Positions 1 through 9,396 are shown, counted from the stretch's first letter. The stretch: 52,042 bases of DNA from Acidimicrobiaceae bacterium (GCA_003133405.1 PKXH01000075.1:7386-59427), one strand, 5' to 3'. Program-made: numbers and translations. The notes: a model not told the origin generated them from the sequence alone.

Positions 1-35
1 GGAAGGGACACCCTGGTCCTAGATAAGATGGCCCC

Positions 36-485
36 GTGAGAGTATCGACACGGGGGGACTACGCCAGCCGCGCGCTGTTGAGTTTGGCCCTCCGCGAAAA
101 TCACGGCTCACCTACGTCCGTTCGCGATCTCGCCGAACGCACCGGCCTCCCCCAACCGTATTTGGAACAGATCCTTTTGAGCCTGAAGGGCGCGGGACTC
201 GTTCGCTCCAAACGGGGCGTGGGCGGCGGCTACATTCTCGCGCGGACTTCAGAGTCGATCACCTTGGCCGAGATCGTCGCGGCCGTCGACGGGCCGATCG
301 CGGCGGGTGACTTCGGCGAGCCCCACCAAGACGGCGCGTGCGATCACGAGGGCCAGTGCGTCTTGCTCGGCGTCTGGGCCGACGTCGGTAATCACATGCG
401 CGAGCACCTTTCGAGCTTTACCCTGGCAGATATGGTCGACCAGGCCCGGGGCGGCAAACCCGTGGCGCGCACCCATAGCGGCTGA
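36..485 (+). CDS. Rrf2 family transcriptional regulator
   Basis: 149 aa, N-terminal winged HTH 'MRVSTRGDYASRALLSLAL...SVRDLAERTGLPQPYLEQILLSLKGAGLVRSKRGVGGGY' typical of Rrf2/IscR/NsrR. Confidence 0.93.
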   Translation: MRVSTRGDYASRALLSLALRENHGSPTSVRDLAERTGLPQPYLEQILLSLKGAGLVRSKRGVGGGYILARTSESITLAEIVAAVDGPIAAGDFGEPHQDGACDHEGQCVLLGVWADVGNHMREHLSSFTLADMVDQARGGKPVARTHSG

Positions 486-620
486 TGCCCCGCCAGGGAC
501 AAGCTCCCCGCGGGGCTTGAAAACTCCTTTACCTCGTGGTAAATTAGTAAGGCGTCCATAGGAGAAATACCCGGCCGAGGACGAATCGGCTTTGTGCCCC
601 CCGCAGAGAAGGAGATTGCA

Positions 621-1472
621 GTGAATACGACCCCCCGCCGATCGGCAGTGAACACCAACGACATGCTGGGTCTTTTGATGCGTGACCTGGACCGTTACCC
701 CATGCCCAACTACGACGAGCAGGTGGAGCTCGCCAAGCGCGTCACCGCCGGCGACGAGGAAGCCAAAAAGCAGATGGTCGCCGCCAACCTTCGCCTGGTC
801 TTGCACTGGGCTCGGCGATACCAAGACCGCGGCGTCGAGATGGTCGACCTGGTCCAAGAGGGAACCTTTGGACTGCTGCGCGCGGTGGAGAAGTTCGACT
901 GGGAGCGCGGCTTTAAGTTCTCCACCTACGCCACTTGGTGGATCCGTCAGGCGTTACAGCGCGCCGTCCAACAGCACGGTCGAACGATTCGCATCCCCTT
1001 AGAAGTCGGCGAGCAACTCCAGCGCCTTGAAGCCACGAGCGCTGAGTTGACTTCGTTGCTGGGACGCAAACCCACCGACCCCGAACTCACCGAGGCGACC
1101 GGCATGTCCAAGGCCGAGCGCGAGAACCTTAAGGGCCTGGCCGGCGTGACCGCCAGTCTGGACCAGCCCGCGTCCTCGGACTCAGCGACGACCCTGGGCG
1201 ACCTCGTGGCGCCGAGTCAACACGATTGGGTGAGTGACATCGAACAGACGATGATGAACGACCAATTGCACGGCGCCCTGACGAAGTTGACCGAACTTCA
1301 GCGTGACGTCTTGACGCTGCGCTTTGGCTTAAACGGCGCGACCCCCCTGTCGCTACAGGCCACGGCCACGAAGATGGATATCGGGGTGCGCCGGGTGCGC
1401 CGAGCCGAGGACGAGGCGCTCGCCATCTTGCGCGACGACTCCAACGTCCTCGCGGCCCACGAGGTCGCTTAG
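621..1472 (+). CDS. RNA polymerase sigma-70 family factor (primary-like/group 2)
   Basis: Region 2 'DLVQEGTFGLLRAVEKFDWERGFKFSTYATWWIRQAL' is canonical; GTG start at 621 preferred over 594 because of AGAAGGAG Shine-Dalgarno just upstream. Confidence 0.92.
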   Translation: MNTTPRRSAVNTNDMLGLLMRDLDRYPMPNYDEQVELAKRVTAGDEEAKKQMVAANLRLVLHWARRYQDRGVEMVDLVQEGTFGLLRAVEKFDWERGFKFSTYATWWIRQALQRAVQQHGRTIRIPLEVGEQLQRLEATSAELTSLLGRKPTDPELTEATGMSKAERENLKGLAGVTASLDQPASSDSATTLGDLVAPSQHDWVSDIEQTMMNDQLHGALTKLTELQRDVLTLRFGLNGATPLSLQATATKMDIGVRRVRRAEDEALAILRDDSNVLAAHEVA

Positions 1473-2443
1473 AGTCCCAGGCTCGAAGGAACCAGCGCCG
1501 CGAGGTCCAAGGGCAACGCGGCGTGCGTTTCGACGCGTTCGTTGGAACGCGGATGATGAAACGCCAGTGACGATGAGTGCAAGAAGACCCGCTCGTCCTC
1601 GAGACGCGCGTCGCGCCGGTGTCCGTAACGCAGGTCGTTGACGATTGGATGACCGATGGTCGCCAAGTGAACTCGAATCTGATGCGTGCGACCGGTCTCG
1701 AGCGATAGACGTAACAAGGTCGTGGCGAAGGGCTTGTCGACGCGCCCCATCACTTCGTAGTTGGTTCGCGCGCTTCGCCCGTCCGATCGAACGACCATCA
1801 AGGTGGGCGTGCGCGCCGAGCGTCCGATCGGGGCGTCGACGACGCCGCGCTCTTCGTCGATGTGGCCCTCCACCATGCCCAGGTACGTTCGCTCCATCAC
1901 CCGCTCCGTGAGTTGGCGACTGAGCGAGACGTAGCCTTCGGGGGTCTTGGCGACGACCAAGAGACCCGACGTTCCCTTGTCGAGACGGTGCACGATGCCC
2001 GGCCGTGAAGGTTCGCAATGACCGTCGACGCTGAGTTGATGGAGCTGGGGATAGCGCGCGAGCAGTCCCGCCACCATTGTGCCGTCGCGCTGACCGGCGC
2101 CCGGGTGCACGACCTGGCCGGGGGGTTTGTTCACCACCACGAAGTCCTCGTCATCGAGAACCACCTCGAGCGGGACCGTCGGGTCGGGGATCACATCGTC
2201 GCTCGGGCGAGGCGCCAGCACCGCCACGAGACGTTGACCCTCTTCTAAGGGTGTCGAGGGCTTGCGCACCACCTTGTCATTCACACTCACTGCACCACTG
2301 GTCAACGCGTCGTGAGCCCCGGCTCGCGAGAGACCGGTCAACATCGAGAGCACGCGGTCCACGCGAAGGTGGTGCAGGGCGCTGGGAACGTACAGGTCCA
2401 GGAGCTCGCCGTCGAAGGCGTCGCGCCCGTCGAACTCACTCAT
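1469..2443 (-). CDS. rluD: RluA/RluD family 23S rRNA pseudouridine synthase
   Basis: S4-like N-term plus 'GIVHRLDKGTSGLLVVAKT' catalytic motif and 'LETGRTHQIRVHLATIGHPIVND'. Confidence 0.93.
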   Translation of the reverse strand: MSEFDGRDAFDGELLDLYVPSALHHLRVDRVLSMLTGLSRAGAHDALTSGAVSVNDKVVRKPSTPLEEGQRLVAVLAPRPSDDVIPDPTVPLEVVLDDEDFVVVNKPPGQVVHPGAGQRDGTMVAGLLARYPQLHQLSVDGHCEPSRPGIVHRLDKGTSGLLVVAKTPEGYVSLSRQLTERVMERTYLGMVEGHIDEERGVVDAPIGRSARTPTLMVVRSDGRSARTNYEVMGRVDKPFATTLLRLSLETGRTHQIRVHLATIGHPIVNDLRYGHRRDARLEDERVFLHSSSLAFHHPRSNERVETHAALPLDLAALVPSSLGL

Positions 2444-2913
2444 CGCGCCACCAGCCTGTCGCCGCGCAGCGCAGCCACCAACAGTACGACAAAGCCGGCG
2501 GTGATCGCGACGTCGGCCAGGTTGAACACTGGAAAAGAGGACACCGCAATAAAATCCGTCACTCGGTGCGGCGAGGCCGCCAGCCGGTCGATCACGTTGG
2601 CGAGTCCCCCACCGATCAAGAGGCCAAAGCCGACGCCTGGCGCGCCCCGTCTCGCCAGCACGCCCACGACCAGAACGGCGAGGGCCACGAGGACGGTGGC
2701 AATCGTCGCCACGATCGGACCGGAACGGTCAACCGAGAACGAAATGCCGGCGTTGTACTGAAGTCGCCACCATAGGAAGCCCGCCACGTGAACGGCGTGC
2801 GTGGCGAGGGCCCGTCTCGCCCAGACTTTGGTCAGTAAGTCGAGAGCGGTGACCACGAGAGCCACCGTGATGACTGTGTAGTTGAGACGAGCGGCTAGAC
2901 GCTGGCGCGGCAC
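2440..2913 (-). CDS. lspA: Lipoprotein signal peptidase II
   Basis: 'LQYNAGISFS', 'GGGLANVIDRL', 'VTDFIAV..FPVFNLADVAI' signature; ORF extends to 2976 but internal GTG ~2913 is a more plausible start given overlap with upstream gene. Confidence 0.88.
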   Translation of the reverse strand: MPRQRLAARLNYTVITVALVVTALDLLTKVWARRALATHAVHVAGFLWWRLQYNAGISFSVDRSGPIVATIATVLVALAVLVVGVLARRGAPGVGFGLLIGGGLANVIDRLAASPHRVTDFIAVSSFPVFNLADVAITAGFVVLLVAALRGDRLVAR

Positions 2914-4061
2914 GACACGCAGGTAAACACGGGTAACTGCGCGCGCAGTCGAGGCTGGGAGATGGCTTCGTAGCACTCGTCACAGCGACCGTAACTGCCG
3001 TCATCAATACGAGCGAGGGCGACGTCAATCTCGTCAACCTTGAGACGAAGCGCCGTGGCGAACTCCTTTAGTTGATCGCGTTGAATATCCGACGCGACGC
3101 TGCTGCCGTCTTCGTCGTCGTACTCCAATCGTTCGCGGTCCACCAACATTTCGTTGGCTTCCGATTCACTCACCGCGATCTGGGCGTTCGTGGCGTCACG
3201 GGTGACCAGGAGCAGGCCGCGCAACTCGGCCAAGAAGGCCGTGTCGTTGGCGTAGGGCTTCGAGTGCATCTTGCGTTCCAGCGCCTCTTGGCGCTTGCGC
3301 TCTTCGGCGTCGCGACGTTCTTGGCGCTTGCGCTCTTCGGCGTCGCGACGCTCGATCTCGCGCAACTTGCGCAGTTTCTCCGCCTCGATCCCCTTGCGCT
3401 TGGCTTCGATCTCGCGTTGTTTCTTGGCCTCAATCGCCGCTTTCTCACGCGCTTTTCTCGAAACCTCACGCTCCTTCGCGGCGATCTTGGCTTTGGCGTC
3501 GTGCTCCTTTTTGGCCCGCGCCACCGCTTGGGCGCGCGCCTTTTGCGCGGCAGCCTTCGCCTTGGCGCTCGCACGGGCCTTGAGCTCACGCTCCTTCTTC
3601 GCCTTGGCAACGGCCTGGGCGCGTTGACGAGCGAGCGCCTTTTGGGCCGCGGCCCTCGTTCGAATCTCCCGTTCCTTCTTCGCCTTGGCAACGGCGAGCG
3701 CCTTCGCCTTCTTTAGCGCAGCGGCCCTCTGGATCGGAGTTTGGGCCTTGTGCTTCTTCGCCGGCGTCCTCTTCGCTGACGACTTCTTCGCTGGCGCCTT
3801 GCGGGTCGGCGCGCTCTTGGCGGAAGATTTCTTCACGACGAGCTTCGCGACAAGCTTTTTCGTCGGCGTTTTCTTCGACCGGCTCTTGGGAACCGGCGCC
3901 CGCTTTTTGGGGGTCTTTTTGACTACTTTCTTCGCGACAAGCTTTTTCGTCGACGCTTTCTTGGTGACCTTCTTCGAGAGAACCCTCGACGCACTCTTTT
4001 TCGCGCCCCCCCGCTTGATGGTGGCTGTTTTAAAGGCTTTCGTGCTCGTCGGCATACTCAA
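2895..4061 (-). CDS. Lys/Ala-rich (histone H1-like) N-terminus with long charged helix and C-terminal DksA/TraR C4 zinc finger
   Basis: N-term KK/AKK repeats; C-term 'ALARIDDGSYGRCDECYEAISQPRLRAQLPVFTCVSCRA' (CxxC...CxxC). Confidence 0.88.
   Translation of the reverse strand: MSMPTSTKAFKTATIKRGGAKKSASRVLSKKVTKKASTKKLVAKKVVKKTPKKRAPVPKSRSKKTPTKKLVAKLVVKKSSAKSAPTRKAPAKKSSAKRTPAKKHKAQTPIQRAAALKKAKALAVAKAKKEREIRTRAAAQKALARQRAQAVAKAKKERELKARASAKAKAAAQKARAQAVARAKKEHDAKAKIAAKEREVSRKAREKAAIEAKKQREIEAKRKGIEAEKLRKLREIERRDAEERKRQERRDAEERKRQEALERKMHSKPYANDTAFLAELRGLLLVTRDATNAQIAVSESEANEMLVDRERLEYDDEDGSSVASDIQRDQLKEFATALRLKVDEIDVALARIDDGSYGRCDECYEAISQPRLRAQLPVFTCVSCRASV
3290..3358. repeat. Two-copy 33-bp tandem direct repeat inside the DksA-like gene
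   Basis: 'cgcgacgttcttggcgcttgcgctcttcggcgt' nearly perfectly repeated; encodes (RRDAEERKRQE)x2. Confidence 0.75.
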
Positions 4062-4115
4062 CTCCTCGGGTTCCTAAGAACAAGTGCCCGCCGACACTAC
4101 CAGTCGAACGCGAAG

Positions 4116-4877
4116 TTACTGACGTTCGTCGCGAGAAGCTTGATCGAATTTCAGAACCTGACCGATAGTGGGCTGGGACGAGACGGGCGCCGGCGCCGGT
4201 GGCGGGGTCTCAAGAGGGCGCGGCGTCATCGTCGGGCGCGACGCCACGGCGCTCGGCGCCGACGGTGCCAAGGGGGCAGAGGGAGCTGAATGAGCGGACG
4301 AGCTCTGGCGAGAACCACCGGCTTGCAGCGACGTTTCCACCCATCGCGTGAACTCCGCCAGTACTTGCGCGATGCGCGTGCGCTCCGCCTGAAGCTGGTG
4401 GGCCAGCGTGTCCACGTCTTCGCTTAGGCGCTGCTTTAGACCGTTGAGCCGATTCACTTCGTCCTCGGCCCGACTGCGCGCCTCCGCCACGATCTCTCGG
4501 GCGCGCTCCTGAGCGGTGACGGTGAACTCACGCGCCTTCGCCTCCGCCTCTTGTTGAGCCTGATCGATAAAGCGCTGCGCGAGGGCGATCATGGATGTCA
4601 CCTGCTCGGCATCGGCCGCGCCACCGGTTCGAATCGCGGGCGCGCTCGGCGTGCTGAGGGGAGGCGCGCCTCGCACGTCGAGTTGACTGATTCGTTCCGC
4701 GGCTTGACGAAGTTGTTGGCGTTGCTGCTGGGCGAGGTCCCTCAGTTGGCGAACCTCGAGTGAGAGTCGCTCAAGAAACTCGTCAACTTCGTCGACGTTG
4801 TAGCCCTTGAGACCGACCTTAAAGGCCACCGAATCGATCGCGTCAAGAGCCGAAAGTGCGTTGTCTGTGCTGTCCAT
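4116..4877 (-). CDS. DivIVA/Wag31-like polar growth protein
   Basis: DivIVA N-terminal motif 'DAIDSVAFKVGLKGYNVDEVDEFLERLSLEVRQL', coiled coil, position downstream of sepF/yggT. Confidence 0.9.
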   Translation of the reverse strand: MDSTDNALSALDAIDSVAFKVGLKGYNVDEVDEFLERLSLEVRQLRDLAQQQRQQLRQAAERISQLDVRGAPPLSTPSAPAIRTGGAADAEQVTSMIALAQRFIDQAQQEAEAKAREFTVTAQERAREIVAEARSRAEDEVNRLNGLKQRLSEDVDTLAHQLQAERTRIAQVLAEFTRWVETSLQAGGSRQSSSAHSAPSAPLAPSAPSAVASRPTMTPRPLETPPPAPAPVSSQPTIGQVLKFDQASRDERQ

Positions 4878-4924
4878 GCAGCCACCATAGTGCTCGAAGC
4901 ACGACGCGGTTGGGGATTTAGAAC

Positions 4925-5176
4925 TTAGATAATGACGTTAATCACTTCCAGCGCGACCACCGCCACCAACACCGACAGGTCGATGCCGACGCCCCCAAAG
5001 TTCGGCCGAGGAAGGATCGATCGCAAGGGGCGCAACACTGGTTCGGTGAGCCGCGCCAAGACCCGCTTCGTGGCGGCTAACGCGCCGTCGCGATTCGCGC
5101 TCGGCAGCCAACTCAAGACGGCCGCAATAATCAAGATCCAGATATAGAGCGTGATGAGATCGTGGACGAGAATCAT
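4925..5176 (-). CDS. YggT family membrane protein
   Basis: 83 aa, two hydrophobic segments, 'RLTEPVLRPLRSILPRPNFGGVGIDLSVLV' signature; between sepF and divIVA. Confidence 0.9.
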   Translation of the reverse strand: MILVHDLITLYIWILIIAAVLSWLPSANRDGALAATKRVLARLTEPVLRPLRSILPRPNFGGVGIDLSVLVAVVALEVINVII

Positions 5177-5775
5177 GCCTGGTCGTACGCGTGATAGTTT
5201 GCCGCGCGCAACCGCTCTTTCGTCTCGGCGCTGACGTGCATGCCCTGGGGGCTGACCAGATAGACGCCGCGAATGAGCATCTCGATCTTGGCGTTCAGCG
5301 CGTAGGCCGTGCCGGCGGTGAAGTCCACGAGCCGTCGCGCGAGTCCCGGGTCGACGTCAAGGGTCGTGAGCACGACCGCCCGATTCGCTCGCAGCAGATC
5401 AGTGATGCGGCGCGAGTCGTCGTACGTGCCCGGCGCGACCACCGCCACGTCTCGCTCCGGGGCGAACGTTGAGAAGGCCCGCGACGCGTTCGGGTTGGCG
5501 ATGGGGCGAATGCGTGACGCGCCATTCTCGCCCTCGAGCACCGAGATCGAGCTCGTGCGCCGTGGCCCCGTCGAACCCGGCGCGCGAAAGGGCGACGGGT
5601 TCGCCGGCTGAGTGGGGAAGGTTCGAGCGACCGGCGCCGGCGTCGGGGACCACTCGGGTGCGACCTCCTCGGGCTGATCGGAAAAGGGGCGAGGCGAGTT
5701 GCTCGGCCCGTACTCGCCGTAATCGTCTTCGACGAGGCCGAGGAACCCGAGAAAACCCCGTAACTTTTCTTTCAT
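5173..5775 (-). CDS. sepF: Cell division protein SepF
   Basis: C-term domain 'RITDLLRANRAVVLTTLDVDPGLARRLVDFTAGTAYALNAKIEMLIRGVYLVSPQGMHVS'. Confidence 0.93.
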   Translation of the reverse strand: MKEKLRGFLGFLGLVEDDYGEYGPSNSPRPFSDQPEEVAPEWSPTPAPVARTFPTQPANPSPFRAPGSTGPRRTSSISVLEGENGASRIRPIANPNASRAFSTFAPERDVAVVAPGTYDDSRRITDLLRANRAVVLTTLDVDPGLARRLVDFTAGTAYALNAKIEMLIRGVYLVSPQGMHVSAETKERLRAANYHAYDQA

Positions 5776-5809
5776 CCACTTCTCCTTGGCGTCAGCGCCC
5801 AGAACTATG

Positions 5810-6526
5810 TTAGGTCAGGCGGCCCTCGCTCGACCGAGGACCGAAGAGCGCACGGCCCAGACGGACTTCGGTGGTGCCCAGTTCACAGGCCTGCTCCAAA
5901 TCGTCGCTCATGCCCATCGAGCGCTCCACGAGACCCCATTCGTTGGCCAACGCGATCGTGGCCAAAAAGGCCCGCCGGGTCGCCGCATCGCCCGGCGGCG
6001 CCACCACCATGAGTCCGCGCACGATTAACCCCAGCGCCCTCGCCCGTCGAACGATCTCTCCCACGTCGCCCGGCGCGGCGCCATTGCGCCCTCGGTCCTG
6101 GCCGTAGTCCACCTGGACGTCGATGACCTTCCCCGGCGCGAGCGCCGCGATCCTCTCGAGTTCTTTCACGCGCGCGACGGTGCTCAGTACGTCAGCACAG
6201 CGCACCGCGCGCGCGATCTTATTGGACTGCAGCGTGCCCAAAAAGTGCCACGAGACCGCGGCGTCGCCCGCCGCCGCTCGCTTCTCGCAAAGTTCGTCCA
6301 CGTAGTTCTCGCCAATGTCGGTGATGCCGAGTGCCAGCGCGGCGCTGACGTGCTCCACGCCAAAGGTCTTGGTAACCGCGACCACGCGCACACTGGTGGC
6401 GTCACGCCCGCTGGCTTCAATTCGTTCGCGCACCCTCGCCAGGTTGGCGCGTACGCGCTCGAGGAGCTCCGCGTTATCGAAGGAAGCTGGGGAGATCGTC
6501 ATCGCCACCGACGTCAAAGAAGTCAT
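5810..6526 (-). CDS. YggS/PLPBP family pyridoxal phosphate homeostasis protein
   Basis: '[34 protein letters not shown]...[11 protein letters not shown]', '[27 protein letters not shown]'. Confidence 0.93.
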   Translation of the reverse strand: MTSLTSVAMTISPASFDNAELLERVRANLARVRERIEASGRDATSVRVVAVTKTFGVEHVSAALALGITDIGENYVDELCEKRAAAGDAAVSWHFLGTLQSNKIARAVRCADVLSTVARVKELERIAALAPGKVIDVQVDYGQDRGRNGAAPGDVGEIVRRARALGLIVRGLMVVAPPGDAATRRAFLATIALANEWGLVERSMGMSDDLEQACELGTTEVRLGRALFGPRSSEGRLT

Positions 6527-7547
6527 CGCCGGTGGAGGTGAAGATGTCGCTGCGCGGACCTTCAGTCATCGACGGTTGACTCGTCGTGACTTTGGCCGCA
6601 CTCTGATCGAATCCGGCCGCGATCACCGTCACGCGCACCGTCTCGCCGATCGAGTCGTCGATCACGCTGCCAAAGATGATGTTCGCGTCGGGGTGGGCCA
6701 CCGAATGGATGATCTCCGCCGCCTGGGTGACCTCGCTCAAGGTCACGCCCGAACCGCCGACGATGTTCATCAAGATCCCGCGCGCCCCGTCGATCGACGC
6801 TTCGAGCAAGGGCGAGGTGATGGCGGCGCGCGCCGCGTTCACGGCCCGACCCTCACCGGTCGAACTCCCCACGCCCATGATGGCCGTACCGGCGTTGCGC
6901 ATGATGGTGTTCACGTCCGCGAAGTCGGTGTTGATCAGCCCGGGCACGGTAATGAGGTCCGTGACCCCGCGCACCGCCGAGAGTAAGACGTCGTCGGCGA
7001 TCTTGAAGGCATCGAGCATCGAGGTATCGGGGGCCGTCACCGACAGCAGCCGGTCGTTGGGGATCACGATCAAGGTATCCACCTTGTCGCGCAGTGACTG
7101 AATCCCCTTCTCGGCCTGGGTCGCTCGACGTTTGCCCTCGAAGGCGAAGGGACGCGTCACCACGCCAATGGTCAAGATGCCGAGGGCCCGGGCGATCTCG
7201 GCCACCACCGGTGCGGCGCCCGTGCCCGTGCCACCGCCCTCGCCGGCCGTGATGAAGACCATGTCGGTGTCCTTGAGGGCCTCTTCAATTTCGCCGCGGT
7301 GATCCTCCGCCGCCAGTCGGCCGATTTCGGGGTCGCTGCCCGCGCCCAGGCCTCGAGTGAGATCGCGACCGATGTCGATCTTGAGATCGGCTTCACTGAG
7401 CAACAACGCTTGCGCATCCGTGTTGGCCGCGATGAACTCGATGTTCTTCAGTCCCGAAGTGATCATCCGATTCACCGCGTTCGCTCCGCCGCCACCCACG
7501 CCAATTACTTTGATTACGGCGTGGTAGTTGCTCTGATTAAGACTCAT
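6474..7547 (-). CDS. ftsZ: Cell division GTPase FtsZ
   Basis: '[15 protein letters not shown]', '[15 protein letters not shown]', C-terminal 'DDDLPSFLR' peptide. Confidence 0.98.
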   Translation of the reverse strand: MSLNQSNYHAVIKVIGVGGGGANAVNRMITSGLKNIEFIAANTDAQALLLSEADLKIDIGRDLTRGLGAGSDPEIGRLAAEDHRGEIEEALKDTDMVFITAGEGGGTGTGAAPVVAEIARALGILTIGVVTRPFAFEGKRRATQAEKGIQSLRDKVDTLIVIPNDRLLSVTAPDTSMLDAFKIADDVLLSAVRGVTDLITVPGLINTDFADVNTIMRNAGTAIMGVGSSTGEGRAVNAARAAITSPLLEASIDGARGILMNIVGGSGVTLSEVTQAAEIIHSVAHPDANIIFGSVIDDSIGETVRVTVIAAGFDQSAAKVTTSQPSMTEGPRSDIFTSTGDDFFDVGGDDDLPSFLR

Positions 7548-7614
7548 GGGCTCCCCTTGGCTACGTATCCATTGTTACCGCCTTCGCGGGGGCGGCGTCG
7601 CGAACAGTCACTGA

Positions 7615-7643
7615 AGGCTAGTCAGTGCCTACATCATGGTCAA
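7615..7643 (-). promoter_or_regulatory. Putative promoter upstream of ftsZ
   Basis: On minus strand TTGACC (7638-7643), 17-bp spacer, TAGCCT (7615-7620); spacing fits sigma-70 but -10 is weak. Confidence 0.4.
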
Positions 7644-7654
7644 ATGACCCGTTT

Positions 7655-8485
7655 TCACGACTTCGTCGGCGGTGTCACCGCCAACTCGTCGGGCACCGTG
7701 ACGTCAACGACGTCGCCCGGCGCGAGGGTGCTGTGCGCGATCACCGACGCGATGGCGACGAACTTGGCGTGAAGGTTCGTCGCGGGTCCGAGGACAAAAC
7801 TTACCGGGGTGGTCATCTTTAGCGTGACGACACCCTGCGCGTCCTCGGAGATCACCGAGACCTGAGAGCTAAAGGCCCGGGGCAGCTGGCTCGCCACGTA
7901 GGCCGCGCCTCTGCCGGCCCGCGTGTAGGGCCACGTGGCGTTCGTCGGGTGTAAGTACGTCAGTGTGGGCAGATTCGCCGACAGCGGGGCGGGGCCGAGC
8001 GCACGTCCGGCGTCGTCGACGAAGTCGAGCACGTGCGCCGCGCTGAACGCCACGGCCACCGCCGCGCTTTCGTGCACACTCACCACCACCGAGTTCGGCC
8101 AGTGTTTGGTGACCTGCAGGGTGCTGATCCAGGTGAAAGAGGCGAGGTTCTTCTCGATCTGAGCGTCGTTCAACCCAATCATCGAGGGATGGCTCGCCAG
8201 GCCCGAGGCCGCGAGCACCGCGGCGGCGGACTCGTGGCGCAGCCCCACGAAGGTGACGTGTTGGACCCGAAAGTAGGACTGGTTCAAGGTCCACTGCGCG
8301 CCGAGCGCGAGGGCCGTCACGACCAGCCCGATGCTGAGCGTCCACTTGGTGAGTCGACGGAGGCGCCGCCGGGGCCGCGTGGGGCGCTCGCTCTTTGCGC
8401 GCCGGGCCGAGGAGGCGTTGCCTCGAGACGTTTGGCGCGCGCGCGCCGGCGAGCCGGCGACGAGGGTGGCGCCTCGACGACTCAC
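7655..8485 (-). CDS. ftsQ: Cell division protein FtsQ/DivIB (POTRA domain)
   Basis: Single TM after basic N-term, 'YFRVQHVTFVGLRHESAAAVLAASGL...ASFTWISTLQVTKHWPNSVVVSVHE'. Confidence 0.92.
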   Translation of the reverse strand: MSRRGATLVAGSPARARQTSRGNASSARRAKSERPTRPRRRLRRLTKWTLSIGLVVTALALGAQWTLNQSYFRVQHVTFVGLRHESAAAVLAASGLASHPSMIGLNDAQIEKNLASFTWISTLQVTKHWPNSVVVSVHESAAVAVAFSAAHVLDFVDDAGRALGPAPLSANLPTLTYLHPTNATWPYTRAGRGAAYVASQLPRAFSSQVSVISEDAQGVVTLKMTTPVSFVLGPATNLHAKFVAIASVIAHSTLAPGDVVDVTVPDELAVTPPTKS

Positions 8486-9396
8486 GGCGTCACCCCAAAG
8501 CCCACGAATCGGTGTTCGCTGATCAGCGAAACGCCTGAATGTTCTAACACCCGTTCGCGCAACAGATTCATCAGGGCGTACACGTCATCGGCGCTGCCCC
8601 CCGGCTGAGCTTGAATGAAGTTCGCGTGCTTCTCGCTGACGTGGGCCGTTCGAACGCGCAGTCCCTTACCCCCGGCCGCCTCGATGAGGCGCGCCGCGTG
8701 ATCGCCGGGGGGGTTGCGAAAGACGCTGCCGCCGTTGGCGCCCCCGGGCTGGTGCTCGCGACGCCAGCGCACGACCTCGCGCACGCGCCCTTCGGCCGCC
8801 GCCGCCTCGCCCCGCGAGAGCGCCAGGGTCACCGAGAGCACGATGTCCCCGGGGACGAGCGCGCTGGTTCGATAGCCGAGGCCCAGTCGGTCCTTCGACC
8901 ACGACGTCACCTCACCGGCGCGCCAGATAGTGGCACATTCGATCGAACTGGCCATGTCTGATCCGTGACCACCCGCGTTCATCGCCACCGCGCCGCCGAA
9001 GGTACCAGGCACCCCGACCGCCCACTCGAAACCAACGACGCCGTCTCGGGCCAGTCGGCGCGCGGCGATCGGCAGGTCGAGTCCGGCGCCCGCGTCCACG
9101 ATGACGCGCTCACCTTCATCACGCCAGGACATCGTGGCGAACTCGCCCGAGAGATGAACGGCGAGCACATCGTGCTCACCGTCCTGGACGAGCAGGTTCG
9201 ATCCGTTGCCCACCGTCACGAGGTCGAGCCCACACTCGCTCATCAGCGGCGCGAGCTGCGCCAGATCATCGCGCGACGAGAGCGTCACGAGGAGGCGCGC
9301 GCTGCCGCCCACGCGGTAGGTGGTGCGCGCCCCGAGGGGCGCGTGCTGCTCGACCCGCGATCCGCCGAGCGCCACCAGGTCGTCGACGGCACTCAC
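8482..9396 (-). CDS. murB: UDP-N-acetylenolpyruvoylglucosamine reductase
   Basis: 'APLGARTTYRVGGSARLLV', 'VGNGSNLLVQD', 'GSVFRNPPGDHAARLIEAAGGKGLRVRTAHVSEKHANFIQ'. Confidence 0.97.
   Translation of the reverse strand: MSAVDDLVALGGSRVEQHAPLGARTTYRVGGSARLLVTLSSRDDLAQLAPLMSECGLDLVTVGNGSNLLVQDGEHDVLAVHLSGEFATMSWRDEGERVIVDAGAGLDLPIAARRLARDGVVGFEWAVGVPGTFGGAVAMNAGGHGSDMASSIECATIWRAGEVTSWSKDRLGLGYRTSALVPGDIVLSVTLALSRGEAAAAEGRVREVVRWRREHQPGGANGGSVFRNPPGDHAARLIEAAGGKGLRVRTAHVSEKHANFIQAQPGGSADDVYALMNLLRERVLEHSGVSLISEHRFVGFGVTP

Noticed and set aside
249-857. 202-aa minus ORF spanning the Rrf2-sigma junction
   Set aside because: Antisense to two well-supported genes and no recognisable domain
2895-4061. 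Possibility that the Lys/Ala-rich repeats are a CRISPR-like or mobile repeat
   Set aside because: Repeats are in-frame codon-level low complexity with no spacer structure
3072-4077. Long Leu/Phe-rich + strand ORFs opposite the Lys-rich DksA-like gene
   Set aside because: Mirror-image of AAG/GCC repeats on the coding strand; antisense artefact mimicking membrane proteins
6474-6526. 53-bp overlap between ftsZ and yggS suggesting a frameshift
   Set aside because: Both termini match their families well (FtsZ '...DDDLPSFLR'; yggS could start at the internal ATG 6502); an ordinary overlap in a dense operon
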